This document shows positions 17,096 through 25,634 of a stretch of DNA of 64,000 nucleotides, one piece after another. The stretch's first letter is position 1; the number at the start of each line of letters is the position of its first letter. The stretch spans positions 1-64,000 of the forward strand of contig NZ_CP040910.1 in NCBI RefSeq assembly GCF_013394085.1, written 5' to 3'. The notes beneath the pieces are model-generated. The model searched no databases and was not told the origin of the DNA. It saw only the letters and a list, made by a program, of their open reading frames with translations. The position numbers and the translations under genes were made by a program. The DNA is from Limosilactobacillus fermentum. Its GTDB lineage: Bacteria; Bacillota; Bacilli; Lactobacillales; Lactobacillaceae.

Positions 17096-19000
17096 CTACC
17101 AAATTTGAACCCGGTCGGCGGGCGCCTTGTACATGGCGTCGCCGTCCTTGACGTCAAAGGCTTGGTAGAAGTCAGCCAGGTTTTGCACCTGGACGTTGGC
17201 CCGCAGCTTGTTCGGGGCGTGCACGTCAACGGACAGAAGTAGTTGTTGGTACTGTTCGTGGGCCTTCATCCGCCAGATCCGGGCCCAGTTGGTGAAGAAG
17301 GCCACCGGATCGTAATCCGCTTCTTGCTTAGCGGCGGCCAAGGCGCACGATAAGCCCCCGGCGTCGGCAATGTTTTCGGAGACGGTCAGCTTCCCGTTGA
17401 CCTGTTGCCCGGCAAACGGCAGGCCATCAAATTCCTTAATCATGTCTTGGGCTAGGTCCTTGAAGTGGGCCTGGTCCTCTTCGGTCCACCAGTTATTTAG
17501 GTTCCCAAATTCATCAAAGAGGGCGCCGTTATTATCAAAGGCGTGTGAGATTTCGTGGGCAATCACGGCCCCGATCCCGCCGTAGTTTTCGCTGGCCGAT
17601 TGCTTGAGGCTGTAGAACGGCGCCTGCAAAATGGCGGCCGGGAAGACGATGATGTTCATAAACGGGTGGTAGTAGGCGTTAACGGTGGCCGCACTCATTT
17701 CCCAGCGGGTCTTATCAACGGGCTGGCCAAAGCGGCGGAAGTTTTCGGCAGCCGCCACCTTGTTTAATTCATCCAACGCCCCCATTAGGTTTAAGCCGTC
17801 GCTAACCTTGAGTTGGTCGTAAACGGCCGGCAACTTAGCCGGGTAACCAACCTGAACCCCGAGGCTGTCGAGCTTAACGATGGCCTTTTGCCGGGTCGCC
17901 GGGGAGAGCCAATCGTTTTCCTCTAGGCGCTGTTTGTAAACGGCAATCATTTGGTGAACCATGTGCTCCACGTCTGCCTTAGCGGCCGGGCCAAAGTAGG
18001 TTTCCCCGTAATACTTACCGATTACCTGGCCGAAGTAGCTCATCGTCAGGTAGTAGGCAAACTTCTCGTGGTTGACGGCTTCCTTGGACCCGGAAAGGGC
18101 GCGGGAATATTCACCACCCAAGATCCGCAACTCATCGGTCACTAACGAGGCGTTACCGGTGACGGTCTTGGCCAACAGCCAGCTCTTAAAGAGGGCGAAG
18201 TGGTCGGTCAAAATTTTGTTTAAGGCCGCCAGGTAGTTCGGTTCGGTCACGATCACCTTGGCGGGTTCGGTCCCCACCAATCCGCTCACCATCTTAGCTA
18301 GGTCGAGTTGGTCGGTCGCCTTGGTAAAGTCCGCCCAAGCGACAGGGTTGTACATCTTAGCGTAATCAGCCCGTTCTTCGGCCGACTTAACGTGAGGCAC
18401 TAGCAGGGCGTCGAATTGCTTCGCTTCTTCGGTGACCTGGTGGGCTTCCTCCGCCGAGTAGCCCACCTTAACGAACAGTTTTTCCACCATTTGTGACCAC
18501 AGGGCCAGAAGTTGCGGGCCCTGCGGATTATCCTCTTGGTAGTAACCCTTTTCCGGTAAGATCAGGCTGGGGGCGCCAAAGAAGAGCCCGTATTCGGTGG
18601 CTTTTTTCATGTCCGGGTCGATGTCAAAGGAGACCGGGCTCCCCTTTCCCAACAGGGCCCATTCCGGCCACTTAGCGGAGTAATCCGCGTAGCTGGTCAG
18701 GGCCGCCACTTCGTCTAGTTCCTTGACTAAGGGGGCCACCCCTTCTGTTTCGCGCCGGTCAAAATCCTTAGCTAAGGCATACAGCTTCACGGCCTCTTGC
18801 AACCGGGCGTTTGGGACGTCCTTTTGCCCAGCGGCCATCGCATTTAAATCACCAATCAGGGTCTCTTCGACGTCTTTGACCAGGTCGTTAAAGCCCCCGG
18901 TCGCCGGACGGTCGGCCGGAATTTGGGCGGTCTGTTCCCATTCCCCGTTCACCGCTTCGTACAGGTCGGCTTTTACCGCACCCTTCTCAACTTGTGTCAT
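17096..19000 (-). CDS. pepO: M13-family zinc endopeptidase (PepO)
   Basis: 634-residue neprilysin-like oligopeptidase. Catalytic motifs are HEISHAFD (two zinc His and the catalytic Glu), ENIADAGGL (third zinc ligand) and the substrate-binding NAYYHPF. No signal peptide is present, so it degrades peptides in the cytoplasm as in other lactic acid bacteria. The start at 19000 (MTQVEKG) is preceded by GGAAAGGATGCGAGAAG; upstream codons to 19048 are not supported. The macro-domain gene follows. Confidence 0.95.
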   Translation of the reverse strand: MTQVEKGAVKADLYEAVNGEWEQTAQIPADRPATGGFNDLVKDVEETLIGDLNAMAAGQKDVPNARLQEAVKLYALAKDFDRRETEGVAPLVKELDEVAALTSYADYSAKWPEWALLGKGSPVSFDIDPDMKKATEYGLFFGAPSLILPEKGYYQEDNPQGPQLLALWSQMVEKLFVKVGYSAEEAHQVTEEAKQFDALLVPHVKSAEERADYAKMYNPVAWADFTKATDQLDLAKMVSGLVGTEPAKVIVTEPNYLAALNKILTDHFALFKSWLLAKTVTGNASLVTDELRILGGEYSRALSGSKEAVNHEKFAYYLTMSYFGQVIGKYYGETYFGPAAKADVEHMVHQMIAVYKQRLEENDWLSPATRQKAIVKLDSLGVQVGYPAKLPAVYDQLKVSDGLNLMGALDELNKVAAAENFRRFGQPVDKTRWEMSAATVNAYYHPFMNIIVFPAAILQAPFYSLKQSASENYGGIGAVIAHEISHAFDNNGALFDEFGNLNNWWTEEDQAHFKDLAQDMIKEFDGLPFAGQQVNGKLTVSENIADAGGLSCALAAAKQEADYDPVAFFTNWARIWRMKAHEQYQQLLLSVDVHAPNKLRANVQVQNLADFYQAFDVKDGDAMYKAPADRVQIW

Positions 19001-19046
19001 CTTCTCGCATCCTTTCCAAGCGTTTATGTTCATTATAACCGAGCAC

Positions 19047-19080
19047 ACAAAAAGAGGCTGGGATTTTATCCCCAGCCCCT
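19047..19080 (-). terminator. Terminator of the purine permease gene
   Basis: On the minus strand GGCTGGG / CCCAGCC with an 8-nt loop runs into CTCTTTTTG. It separates the permease from the downstream peptidase gene. Confidence 0.85.
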
Positions 19081-19104
19081 GGTTAGTCTCTATTCATAAA
19101 ATTC

Positions 19105-19138
19105 AACGGCCTGCCGAGTAGGTTGGTTCCCACTTCCT
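19105..19138 (-). repeat. Dispersed palindromic repeat, copy 2 (5' part only)
   Basis: On the minus strand the sequence GGAAGTGGGAACCAACC, then CTACTCGGCAGGCCGTT, starts at the permease stop codon (TAG at 19139-19137). It matches the 5' half of copy 7 at 45103. Confidence 0.65.
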
Positions 19139-20447
19139 ACTTAACGTTTAAGATCCACATAAAGCCGATGAAGATGAAGAAGAGGGCGTACATGATCGGG
19201 TGGACTTCCTTCCCCCGCTTAGCCGCAATCATCGTGATTGGGTACATGATCAACCCTAGGGCCATCCCGTCGGAAATGCTGTAAGTCAGCGGCATCCCCA
19301 CCACGATCAGGAAGGATGGGATGGCGATCTCTAAGTGACTCCAGTTAATTTGACGCAGGTTTTGGGCCATTAAGACCCCGACGATGATTAAAGCCGGCGC
19401 CGTTACCTGGTCGGTTACCACGGCCAGCAGTGGCGAGAAGAACATCCCAAAGATGAAGAGAATCCCGGTCACCACGGCGGTGAAACCAGAGCGGCCCCCG
19501 ACGGCAATCCCAGCCGAAGATTCAACGTAGGCCCCGACTGGCGAGGTCCCCAACACGGAACCGGCTAACATGGCCGTCGAGTCAGACATCAGGGCCTTGC
19601 CGACCCGGGGCATCTTGTTGTCCTTCATGAAACCAGCTTGTTGGGCCAAGCCGACTAGGGTGCCGGCGGTGTCAAAGAAGGTCACCAAGAGGAAGGTCAA
19701 AACCACCACCCACATTTGCAGGGTGTTAATTTCGCCGATGTGGGTCAAAGCAACCCCGAAGGTTGGCTTCAGGCTCGGGGCGGCCGATACAATCCCGTGT
19801 GGCACGGGAATCAGGCCGGTTACCAACCCAACAACCGCCGTCACCACCATCCCGATAAAGATGGCTCCGGGTACCCGGCGCACCATTAAGACCGCCGTTA
19901 CCACTAAGCCGACCACCGTTAACCAAGTGCTAGCGGTCGTAAAGGAACCTAATCCAACCACGGTGGACTTGTTGGAAACCACCAAGCCCCCTTGGTGTAA
20001 GCCAATGAAGGCGATAAAGAGGCCGATCCCAGCGGAGATGGCAAACTTTAGGTCGGACGGAATCGCGTCGATGATGATTTCGCGCAGCTTAAAGATTGTG
20101 ATCAAAACAAAGATGATCGAGGCCACAAAAACCCCGGCCAAGGCCGTTTGCCAACTGATCCCCATCCCAATGACGGCGGAGTAGGCAAAGAAGGCGTTAA
20201 TCCCGAGCGCCGGTGCCGTCGCGATTGGGTAGCGGGCGAGGATCCCCATCAAAAAACACCCCAAGGCAGAGGCCAAGGCGGTGGCGGTAAAGACCGCCCC
20301 GGTATCCATCTTGGCGGCGCCGAGAACGTTCGGGTTCACGAAGAGGATATACGACATCGAGATGAAGGTCGTAAAACCGGCTAAAATCTCCCGCCGGTAA
20401 TCGGTCCCCAGCTCTTCAAAGTGGAAATACTTGCTAATTGCAGACAC
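19137..20447 (-). CDS. pbuG: NCS2-family purine permease (PbuG/AzgA type)
   Basis: 436-residue permease with about 12-14 helices, of the hypoxanthine/guanine branch (FTTFISMSYILFVNP near the N-terminus, TAGTLVGLAQQAG in the centre). It imports purine bases by proton symport. GTG 20447 is used, preceded by GGGGGATCAATT. No purine riboswitch was found in the short leader. Purine selectivity is inferred from family features. Confidence 0.85.
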   Translation of the reverse strand: MSAISKYFHFEELGTDYRREILAGFTTFISMSYILFVNPNVLGAAKMDTGAVFTATALASALGCFLMGILARYPIATAPALGINAFFAYSAVIGMGISWQTALAGVFVASIIFVLITIFKLREIIIDAIPSDLKFAISAGIGLFIAFIGLHQGGLVVSNKSTVVGLGSFTTASTWLTVVGLVVTAVLMVRRVPGAIFIGMVVTAVVGLVTGLIPVPHGIVSAAPSLKPTFGVALTHIGEINTLQMWVVVLTFLLVTFFDTAGTLVGLAQQAGFMKDNKMPRVGKALMSDSTAMLAGSVLGTSPVGAYVESSAGIAVGGRSGFTAVVTGILFIFGMFFSPLLAVVTDQVTAPALIIVGVLMAQNLRQINWSHLEIAIPSFLIVVGMPLTYSISDGMALGLIMYPITMIAAKRGKEVHPIMYALFFIFIGFMWILNVK

Positions 20448-20494
20448 AATTGATCCCCCATTTTATAGAATGAACGAATAAAATCACGATGAAT

Positions 20495-20523
20495 ATCATA
20501 TAATATTCGGCTTTCAATGTAAA
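20495..20523 (-). promoter_or_regulatory. Promoter of the purine permease gene
   Basis: Minus-strand TTTACA (20523-20518), 17 bp, TATGAT (20500-20495). The leader is about 40 nt. Confidence 0.7.
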
Positions 20524-20543
20524 GGGGCGATCCGAACTTTCTT

Positions 20544-20828
20544 TTAGTCAGCAAAGGGGGCTAACAGCGCCGCTTTGCCCCCCGCACTCAACCAGCCGCC
20601 GTGGTGGGCGACTAGCTGGGCGCAGGAACGATAGTCAGCCAGGTTAACCTTGCCAGCCACGATCCCGTTTGCTTGTAACCGCCGGGCCAACTGGACGTCA
20701 CCAGCGGTCACCAAGTCGTTGACGAGCGCGTTGGGGCGGGTTTCCCAGCCCAAGTTAAGCAGGGCCCGGGCCCGCTGATCGGCTCGGTCGTGGGTCAGGG
20801 CGTGGGCTAAGTCAGTTGGTTGCAACAT
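20544..20828 (-). CDS. Small hypothetical protein linked to the MoxR/VWA genes
   Basis: 94 residues, helical and soluble. ATG 20828 is chosen since AAAGGA lies eight bases upstream; ATG 20837 would sit on that site. Its start overlaps the end of the VWA gene, so it is translationally coupled to it. I do not recognise the family. The pattern of short helices resembles small alpha-solenoid (ankyrin-like) units, but this is only an impression. Likely a partner of the MoxR/VWA pair. Confidence 0.65.
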   Translation of the reverse strand: MLQPTDLAHALTHDRADQRARALLNLGWETRPNALVNDLVTAGDVQLARRLQANGIVAGKVNLADYRSCAQLVAHHGGWLSAGGKAALLAPFAD

Positions 20829-20829
20829 T

Positions 20830-21990
20830 TCAATCATCCTTTCTTAGGTGAAAGCAGCTACCAGGCGGATCTTGCACCGAGAGCTTGGCGCCGGTCGTCA
20901 AAAGCCACAGGACGTTTTGGTAGGGGCGAGCATCAAGTTCTTCTTCTCCGGCACCATCGGTCAAAATTAGAATTGGCGTGGTTGGGATAACCCGGCGCAC
21001 CCTTAGGTCCTCAAAGATGGCGGCAAAGCGGGTTCCCCCACCCCCAAGACGCCGCAACTGCCCAACTGCCAGCCGTCCCTGAATCGCCGCATCAAAAGCG
21101 GTTAGGTGGACCTGCCAGCCCTGTTGGTGGACCAGCGCCACCACCATTTTAAGCAAGCGTGCGACGGTGGCATCGCCCATCGAACCGGACTGATCGACAA
21201 AGATTTCCACCGGGGTCACTAGGCGGCTAACCCGTCCCGGCAAGTCCATCCGGTAGGGTTGGCGGCGGTTAAAGCGGGCAAAGGAGGCTCGTTGCCCGTC
21301 AATGGCGGTCCCCATCAAGCGGCGCAGGGCCCGGACCCAATCGGTTTGGTAGCTACCGGACGACTCCGTTAATCCTTGGTCTTGCCCCTGAGGAACCGTC
21401 CCACGCCCCCGCTGATCAAAGTGGGGCGCCCGTCCCTTGGTGAGTCGCTTTAAGCTTGCCTTCATTAGTAAGGGGTTAGCCCCCGCCGGCGTTACCCAGG
21501 CCGGGGTGGGCCGCTCTCCACCCACCCCTCTCCCCACCAACTGACGCTTAGTGGCGGGAGCTAGGGCCCGGGCGGCCGGTAAGTAGGCGGCGGAATCGGC
21601 TAGGCGGGGCAGCCGTTGCTTGGTCGCCCGTTCCAGGTCGACTAGGGTGACCGTCCCGGCTGGCGACTCTTCTAGGTACTGGTTAACGGCAACATCCGTG
21701 GCAATTGCCACCGCCGCCGGATCGAAGGCGTCACGGTAGCGGTATGGGTGGTACCAGAGCACGTGGAGGGCTAAGTGATGGAGTAAATTAGTCAGCTCCC
21801 GTAGCGGTTCCTCTTTAACCCAGGCTGGGTTGTACGCCAAGACGAGGTCATTTGACTGCCAAATCAGGTTGAGCGTGGACTGCAAAGGGTCGGAAATTCG
21901 TTTAATGTTGACTAATACCACCCCAGCGCTATGGTCCTTTTTTAACAGGTCAATTACCGCCGCTTGCAACTGGTGCTCCCCCTCAACCAT
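20830..21990 (-). CDS. VWA-domain protein with degenerate metallopeptidase-like N-terminus (DUF2201 type)
   Basis: 386 residues. The N-terminal half resembles the putative metallopeptidase domain found in VWA partners of MoxR ATPases. The expected HExxH is here HLALH (72-76), lacking the catalytic Glu; a later DVAVNQYL fits the family's second motif. The C-terminal half is a von Willebrand A domain with MIDAS sequence FVDQSGSMGD. The start at 21990 overlaps the MoxR gene by 8 nt. These pairs are thought to act as chaperone-like remodelling machines; the client is unknown. Confidence 0.75.
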   Translation of the reverse strand: MVEGEHQLQAAVIDLLKKDHSAGVVLVNIKRISDPLQSTLNLIWQSNDLVLAYNPAWVKEEPLRELTNLLHHLALHVLWYHPYRYRDAFDPAAVAIATDVAVNQYLEESPAGTVTLVDLERATKQRLPRLADSAAYLPAARALAPATKRQLVGRGVGGERPTPAWVTPAGANPLLMKASLKRLTKGRAPHFDQRGRGTVPQGQDQGLTESSGSYQTDWVRALRRLMGTAIDGQRASFARFNRRQPYRMDLPGRVSRLVTPVEIFVDQSGSMGDATVARLLKMVVALVHQQGWQVHLTAFDAAIQGRLAVGQLRRLGGGGTRFAAIFEDLRVRRVIPTTPILILTDGAGEEELDARPYQNVLWLLTTGAKLSVQDPPGSCFHLRKDD

Positions 21991-23125
21991 TGCCGGTGCC
22001 CCGCTTGGCAATTTCCGCCAGTAATTCATACATAGCGCGAGCCGCCTTATCATCCCGCGCCTGGTAAAGCGCCGCCAGCAGATCGGCCCGCTTACCAATT
22101 TGGTAGCCCGCCGCCACTTGCCCATCCGCACTGAGGGACTTGAGAAGGGTCACCACCCGTGGCAAAGTCGCTAGGTCCAGTGGCACCGCTTGCCCCAGCC
22201 ACTGGTTGACCAGGTCGAGGCGATTACTTTCCGGCAGGGGGGCCACCATCTCGGTGACCGGAGACGGGGCGGATAACAGTTCTTCAATTCCCACCGCGGG
22301 CGTCAAAATAACCTGGGCCAAATCAACCCCCACTTCTTCGCCTAAGTCCCCAGCTAAGACGTCGGCCAACACCACCCTGGATTGAGCGGCCGGGAGTTTC
22401 CTTAGGGACGTTAGGTTGCGGCTGGCTCGTTCCCAAGAGCGCGGCGTCGGCGTAATTTGCCCGACCACCGGAGCCGGCGCTAAGAGATTCGGGTGCTCTC
22501 GCAGGTAGTCAACTACCACTGGTTGCACCCGGGGGGTCCCGTCAACTTCCCCTTCGGCCCAAGTAAGCCAGTCAGTTAGGTTGGCCCGCATTTTTAGGCG
22601 AACGGTTCGGTCACGAACGGCGGCGTCACTGGGGGTCACGGCGTAATCGCCGGCTGCATCCATCGTTGGGTCCGGGTTTTGGGCTAGAATAATGTGAACC
22701 TCTTCGGGCAGGGTCAGGGTGTGGATCTGACGTTGCAAAACCAGGTTCATCAACTCACTTTGCACGGCGGCGTTTCCGCGGTTAAACTCGTCTAAAAACC
22801 AAATAATTGGTTGCCCCGGGCGGGCTTCAGCCTCCTTAAGTAGGGTAAGCAAAGTAGTTGAGTAGCCGTACTTAACGTCGGCGAGCGTCCCAAAGCGACT
22901 GGTGGTCACTAGGCTGTCCTTGGTTAAAGGCGGTACTGGTAAGGCCAGATCCCCCTTTTCGGCCAGGCTAACGACGGTGGTCAACAGGGTGGCGCCCATT
23001 CGTTTAGCCACCTCGGCTACCAACGCGGACTTGCCGATCCCGGCTTCCCCAACCAGGTTAGGTACGCTCCCGGCCTCAAGCAGGGCCGGCAGGGTTACCA
23101 GTAGTTCTTGGTAGGTTAAAGACAT
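21983..23125 (-). CDS. MoxR-family AAA+ ATPase
   Basis: 380 residues. Walker A is GEAGIGKSA (about 26-34) and Walker B IIWFLDEFNRG, followed by a sensor region in VHIILAQNPDP and a C-terminal helical lid. It starts one base after the glycosylase stop (TGAAATG) with GGGGGGATTGAA upstream. Co-encoded with a VWA protein, as usual for MoxR ATPases, which help assemble or activate metal-containing or multi-subunit proteins. The substrate complex cannot be deduced. Confidence 0.85.
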   Translation of the reverse strand: MSLTYQELLVTLPALLEAGSVPNLVGEAGIGKSALVAEVAKRMGATLLTTVVSLAEKGDLALPVPPLTKDSLVTTSRFGTLADVKYGYSTTLLTLLKEAEARPGQPIIWFLDEFNRGNAAVQSELMNLVLQRQIHTLTLPEEVHIILAQNPDPTMDAAGDYAVTPSDAAVRDRTVRLKMRANLTDWLTWAEGEVDGTPRVQPVVVDYLREHPNLLAPAPVVGQITPTPRSWERASRNLTSLRKLPAAQSRVVLADVLAGDLGEEVGVDLAQVILTPAVGIEELLSAPSPVTEMVAPLPESNRLDLVNQWLGQAVPLDLATLPRVVTLLKSLSADGQVAAGYQIGKRADLLAALYQARDDKAARAMYELLAEIAKRGTGNG

Positions 23126-23126
23126 T

Positions 23127-23756
23127 TCAATCCCCCCATCCGTGGTTAACCAGGTCGGAATCGCGCTTTAGCATCTTGGAAACGTAGGGGTTGTGGTCGA
23201 CAAAGAAGCGCAACGGGGCGTTACCGTGGCTCCCCCTTTGGTTGACCCCCACCCGGGAACTGACCCCAATCGATTGGGGCGCCCGCCGCTTGGTTAAATC
23301 AATCGAAAGCGGCGCCGTTTCTAGCGGCTGGCCATCTAAGTGGCGATCCACTAACCCCAGGGCCTGCCCAACCTTGCCAGGCCCGTTAGTTAAGTTCACC
23401 CCGACCTGATGACGGCGCTCCTCCATTAATTCAAGCCCCTCCGTGGGCTCTAGTGCCCGAATCAAAATTCCCTGGGGTTCTTCTTGGTCTTGCACGACCA
23501 CGTCAAAGCAGTAGTGAGCCCGGATTTGGTAGACGTAGATCGTTCCTGGCGCCCCGTACAGGGCCTCGGAATAGTTGGTCCGCCGCCCGTTGTAGGCGTG
23601 GGAAGCCGAATCCTGCTCACCCAAGTACGCCTCGGTTTCAACAATCAAGCCCGCCACTCTCCCCGCGGGGCTTTGGTAACTGAGTTCACGCCCCAAGAGG
23701 TCCTTGGCGATCTCTTCGGTGGGGCGATTCGTGAAAAAGGCTTGGTATGGTGACAT
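23127..23756 (-). CDS. mpg: DNA-3-methyladenine glycosylase, AAG/MPG type
   Basis: 209-residue base-excision repair enzyme removing alkylated purines. It shows LLGRELSY, the catalytic Glu in IVETEAYLGEQDSASHAYNG, and YGAPGTIYVYQIRAHYCFDV lining the base pocket. The start at 23756 is preceded by GGAGGAAACCAA; the frame continues upstream to 23957 without a ribosome site and overlaps the divergent gene. It heads an apparent operon with the MoxR and VWA genes. Confidence 0.9.
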   Translation of the reverse strand: MSPYQAFFTNRPTEEIAKDLLGRELSYQSPAGRVAGLIVETEAYLGEQDSASHAYNGRRTNYSEALYGAPGTIYVYQIRAHYCFDVVVQDQEEPQGILIRALEPTEGLELMEERRHQVGVNLTNGPGKVGQALGLVDRHLDGQPLETAPLSIDLTKRRAPQSIGVSSRVGVNQRGSHGNAPLRFFVDHNPYVSKMLKRDSDLVNHGWGD

Positions 23757-23815
23757 TTGGTTTCCTCCACTGATAATTAGGATTATGATAAGGGTACGAA
23801 CAGAAAGGACGGGAT

Positions 23816-24184
23816 ATGATGGCATTAAAACTCGAACGGATTTACACCCAACCCGCCGACCTGGACGGCTACCGGATTCTGGTTGACCGCCTCTGGCCCC
23901 GCGGTATGTCAAAGGAAAAGGCCCACCTAGACGAGTGGCTAAAAGAGGTTGGCCCAACCAAGGAGTTGCGCCAGTGGTTCAACCACGAACCGGCCAAGTT
24001 CCCGGACTTTAAGGCTCAATACCTAGCGGAACTAGCCGCCAACCCAGCCTTTGCAACCCTCGAGCAGACCGTCGCCGACCACTTAAAGGACGGCAACGTG
24101 ATCCTCTTGTACGGGGCCAAGGACCCGGTCCACAACCAAGCGGTGATCCTAAAGGAAAAGTTGGAAGCCGGCCTCGGCCTGTAA
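23816..24184 (+). CDS. DUF488-family protein
   Basis: 122 residues with the family's LVDRLWPRGMSKEKAHLDEW and the C-terminal LLYGAKDPVHNQA. Function is unknown; DUF488 proteins are small cytoplasmic proteins often found singly. AAAGGACGGGAT precedes two ATG codons (23816 and 23819), so the exact start is uncertain by one residue. Divergent from mpg. Confidence 0.85.
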   Translation: MMALKLERIYTQPADLDGYRILVDRLWPRGMSKEKAHLDEWLKEVGPTKELRQWFNHEPAKFPDFKAQYLAELAANPAFATLEQTVADHLKDGNVILLYGAKDPVHNQAVILKEKLEAGLGL

Positions 24185-24228
24185 TACGTTTATTTTAGCG
24201 CGCCGCTGGGAAAAGACCAAGGAAGGTC

Positions 24229-24293
24229 AAAGAAGTGCGATCCAACCATTGGCAAGGCCGTGGGCTAAGGAAAGGTTGGGGGTTGATGCGGTA
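24229..24293 (+). repeat. Dispersed palindromic repeat, copy 3 (shortened)
   Basis: Starts AAGAAGTGCGATCCAACC, as in copy 6, then GGCCGTGGGCTAAGG and a diverged 3' part with GGTTGGGGG. It lies 45 nt downstream of the DUF488 stop in the same orientation. Confidence 0.6.
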
Positions 24294-24296
24294 CGC

Positions 24297-24337
24297 AAAA
24301 AAGAGCCTAGGAGAAAAGATTTCTCTTAGACTCTTTT
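24297..24337 (-). terminator. Terminator of the quinone reductase operon
   Basis: On the minus strand an imperfect stem AAAGAG.CTA.GAGAAA / TTCTC.TAG.CTCTTT is followed by TTTTTT. It can also act on the plus strand. Confidence 0.8.
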
Positions 24338-24354
24338 AGTTTAGTCTCCATTCC

Positions 24355-24540
24355 CTAATTGCTCCGCTTGCCTCCCCAAGCGCAACCGTCCAGCTCCCCG
24401 GCTGCTAGCGTTAAGCGGTGGTCTTGTTCTTCAATCGTCTGTAAGGTTGCTAAGAGCAGGGCCCGCTCCCCTTCATCCGCGCTCTTCTCCGTTAGTTCGT
24501 TCACCTGGTGTTTAACCCAAGCCATGGTTGCTTCGTCCAT
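24355..24540 (-). CDS. Small hypothetical protein
   Basis: A 61-residue helical, soluble protein whose ATG directly follows the stop codon of the flavodoxin-fold gene, so it is likely co-translated. No family recognised. The terminator begins shortly after its stop. Confidence 0.6.
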   Translation of the reverse strand: MDEATMAWVKHQVNELTEKSADEGERALLLATLQTIEEQDHRLTLAAGELDGCAWGGKRSN

Positions 24541-25215
24541 TTAATCATCCCCCAACAGGTCTAAGTTTAGGCGTAAGTCACTGAGTTGGTCAGTATTATC
24601 TTCCAAGACCGCCGCTAACCCTAGGTAACCCGGTGCCTGATCGGGGTGTTGCTCAGCCAACTTCCGCAGGCGGCTTGCTAACCAGGCCGCCTGGTCGGCT
24701 AAGTGCCCGGGCCGGGGTGCCGTCAGGTACTGGCGGTAGTTAACAAGGAGCTCCTGGCGCTCCCGCTCAGTCAAATAAGCAAACTGGCCCACGACCAGCG
24801 GGGTCAGGTAGGTCATCTTAGTTTCATTGGCCAACGCCTGCAGTGGACGCAGCAGCTCCGCTAGCGTAAAGGACTGGCCCTGCCCCGGCGCAAAATCCTT
24901 CAGGGCCCGGCCAGTATTGACCACCAGCCCGAGCTCCTTGCCCGCTAGCCGGTCGCCAGCCGTCCCTAGCAAGTCATCGTCAAAGACCTCGTCTAGCCAG
25001 GCCTTCATCACCGCCGGGACGCTGTACCAATAGAGGGGAAATTCAAAGATGATCCGGTCGGCAGCCCAAAGCAAGGCCCGCTCCGCCCCACGGTCAAAGG
25101 GCGCCACTAAGGGGTACCAGGTAACCCCTGCTTCTTGCTTGGCGGCGTGCTTAAAAAAACCTTGGGTGCTCGAAGTGGCTACATCCGGGTGACCAATCAC
25201 GACTAAGGTTTTCAT
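24541..25215 (-). CDS. Flavodoxin-fold NAD(P)H-quinone oxidoreductase
   Basis: 224 residues of the NQO1/KefF/YwrO family. It has the N-terminal VVIGHPDVATSST FMN-binding segment, IIFEFPLYWYSVPAVMKAWLDEV (the quinone-site motif) and LVVNTGRAL in the centre. It is expected to reduce quinones or other electrophiles with two electrons. Middle gene of a three-gene minus-strand set (25541-24355). Confidence 0.8.
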   Translation of the reverse strand: MKTLVVIGHPDVATSSTQGFFKHAAKQEAGVTWYPLVAPFDRGAERALLWAADRIIFEFPLYWYSVPAVMKAWLDEVFDDDLLGTAGDRLAGKELGLVVNTGRALKDFAPGQGQSFTLAELLRPLQALANETKMTYLTPLVVGQFAYLTERERQELLVNYRQYLTAPRPGHLADQAAWLASRLRKLAEQHPDQAPGYLGLAAVLEDNTDQLSDLRLNLDLLGDD

Positions 25216-25217
25216 TA

Positions 25218-25541
25218 TTAACCCTCCTCTAAAAGGGTGCGCCCTTGTTCAACCAAGCCTGGGGTCGCCGTCGTCGTCAAAAAGCGCTGGAGGGGTACTT
25301 CCTGGTGGCGGTCCTTAAAGGCCATTGGCTCGGCGGCCACGATCATCACCAGCAGGTTGTTTTCCGTCAGCATCAGCTGGCCAATCCCGGTGTACTTACC
25401 CCGGGTGTGCTTACCGGTCCGCCAGACGTGGAGCTTGGCGGCCCCACTGGCGTCACGCTTTAATTGGTAGCCGCCGTTACCATCGTTTTCGACCGGCACG
25501 CCCGTGTAACGCGTAACCGGGTATTGATTCTTCTTTGCCAT
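25218..25541 (-). CDS. Hypothetical protein
   Basis: 107 residues, rather basic N-terminus, no membrane helix. AAAGGAGGAAAC directly before the ATG and close spacing (2 nt) to the quinone reductase gene support it as the first gene of that operon. No family recognised. Confidence 0.75.
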   Translation of the reverse strand: MAKKNQYPVTRYTGVPVENDGNGGYQLKRDASGAAKLHVWRTGKHTRGKYTGIGQLMLTENNLLVMIVAAEPMAFKDRHQEVPLQRFLTTTATPGLVEQGRTLLEEG

Positions 25542-25634
25542 GTTTCCTCCTTTGGTTAACCGTCCTCCACCCCGCTTGTATTCGCTTGCACAAAGTTATT
25601 TTCTGTGCTTTGATAGGGGCAAAGGAGTGATCTT

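Noticed and set aside
20448-20543. Purine riboswitch upstream of the purine permease
   Set aside because: The leader is only about 40 nt and has no recognisable purine aptamer core; a plain promoter explains it.
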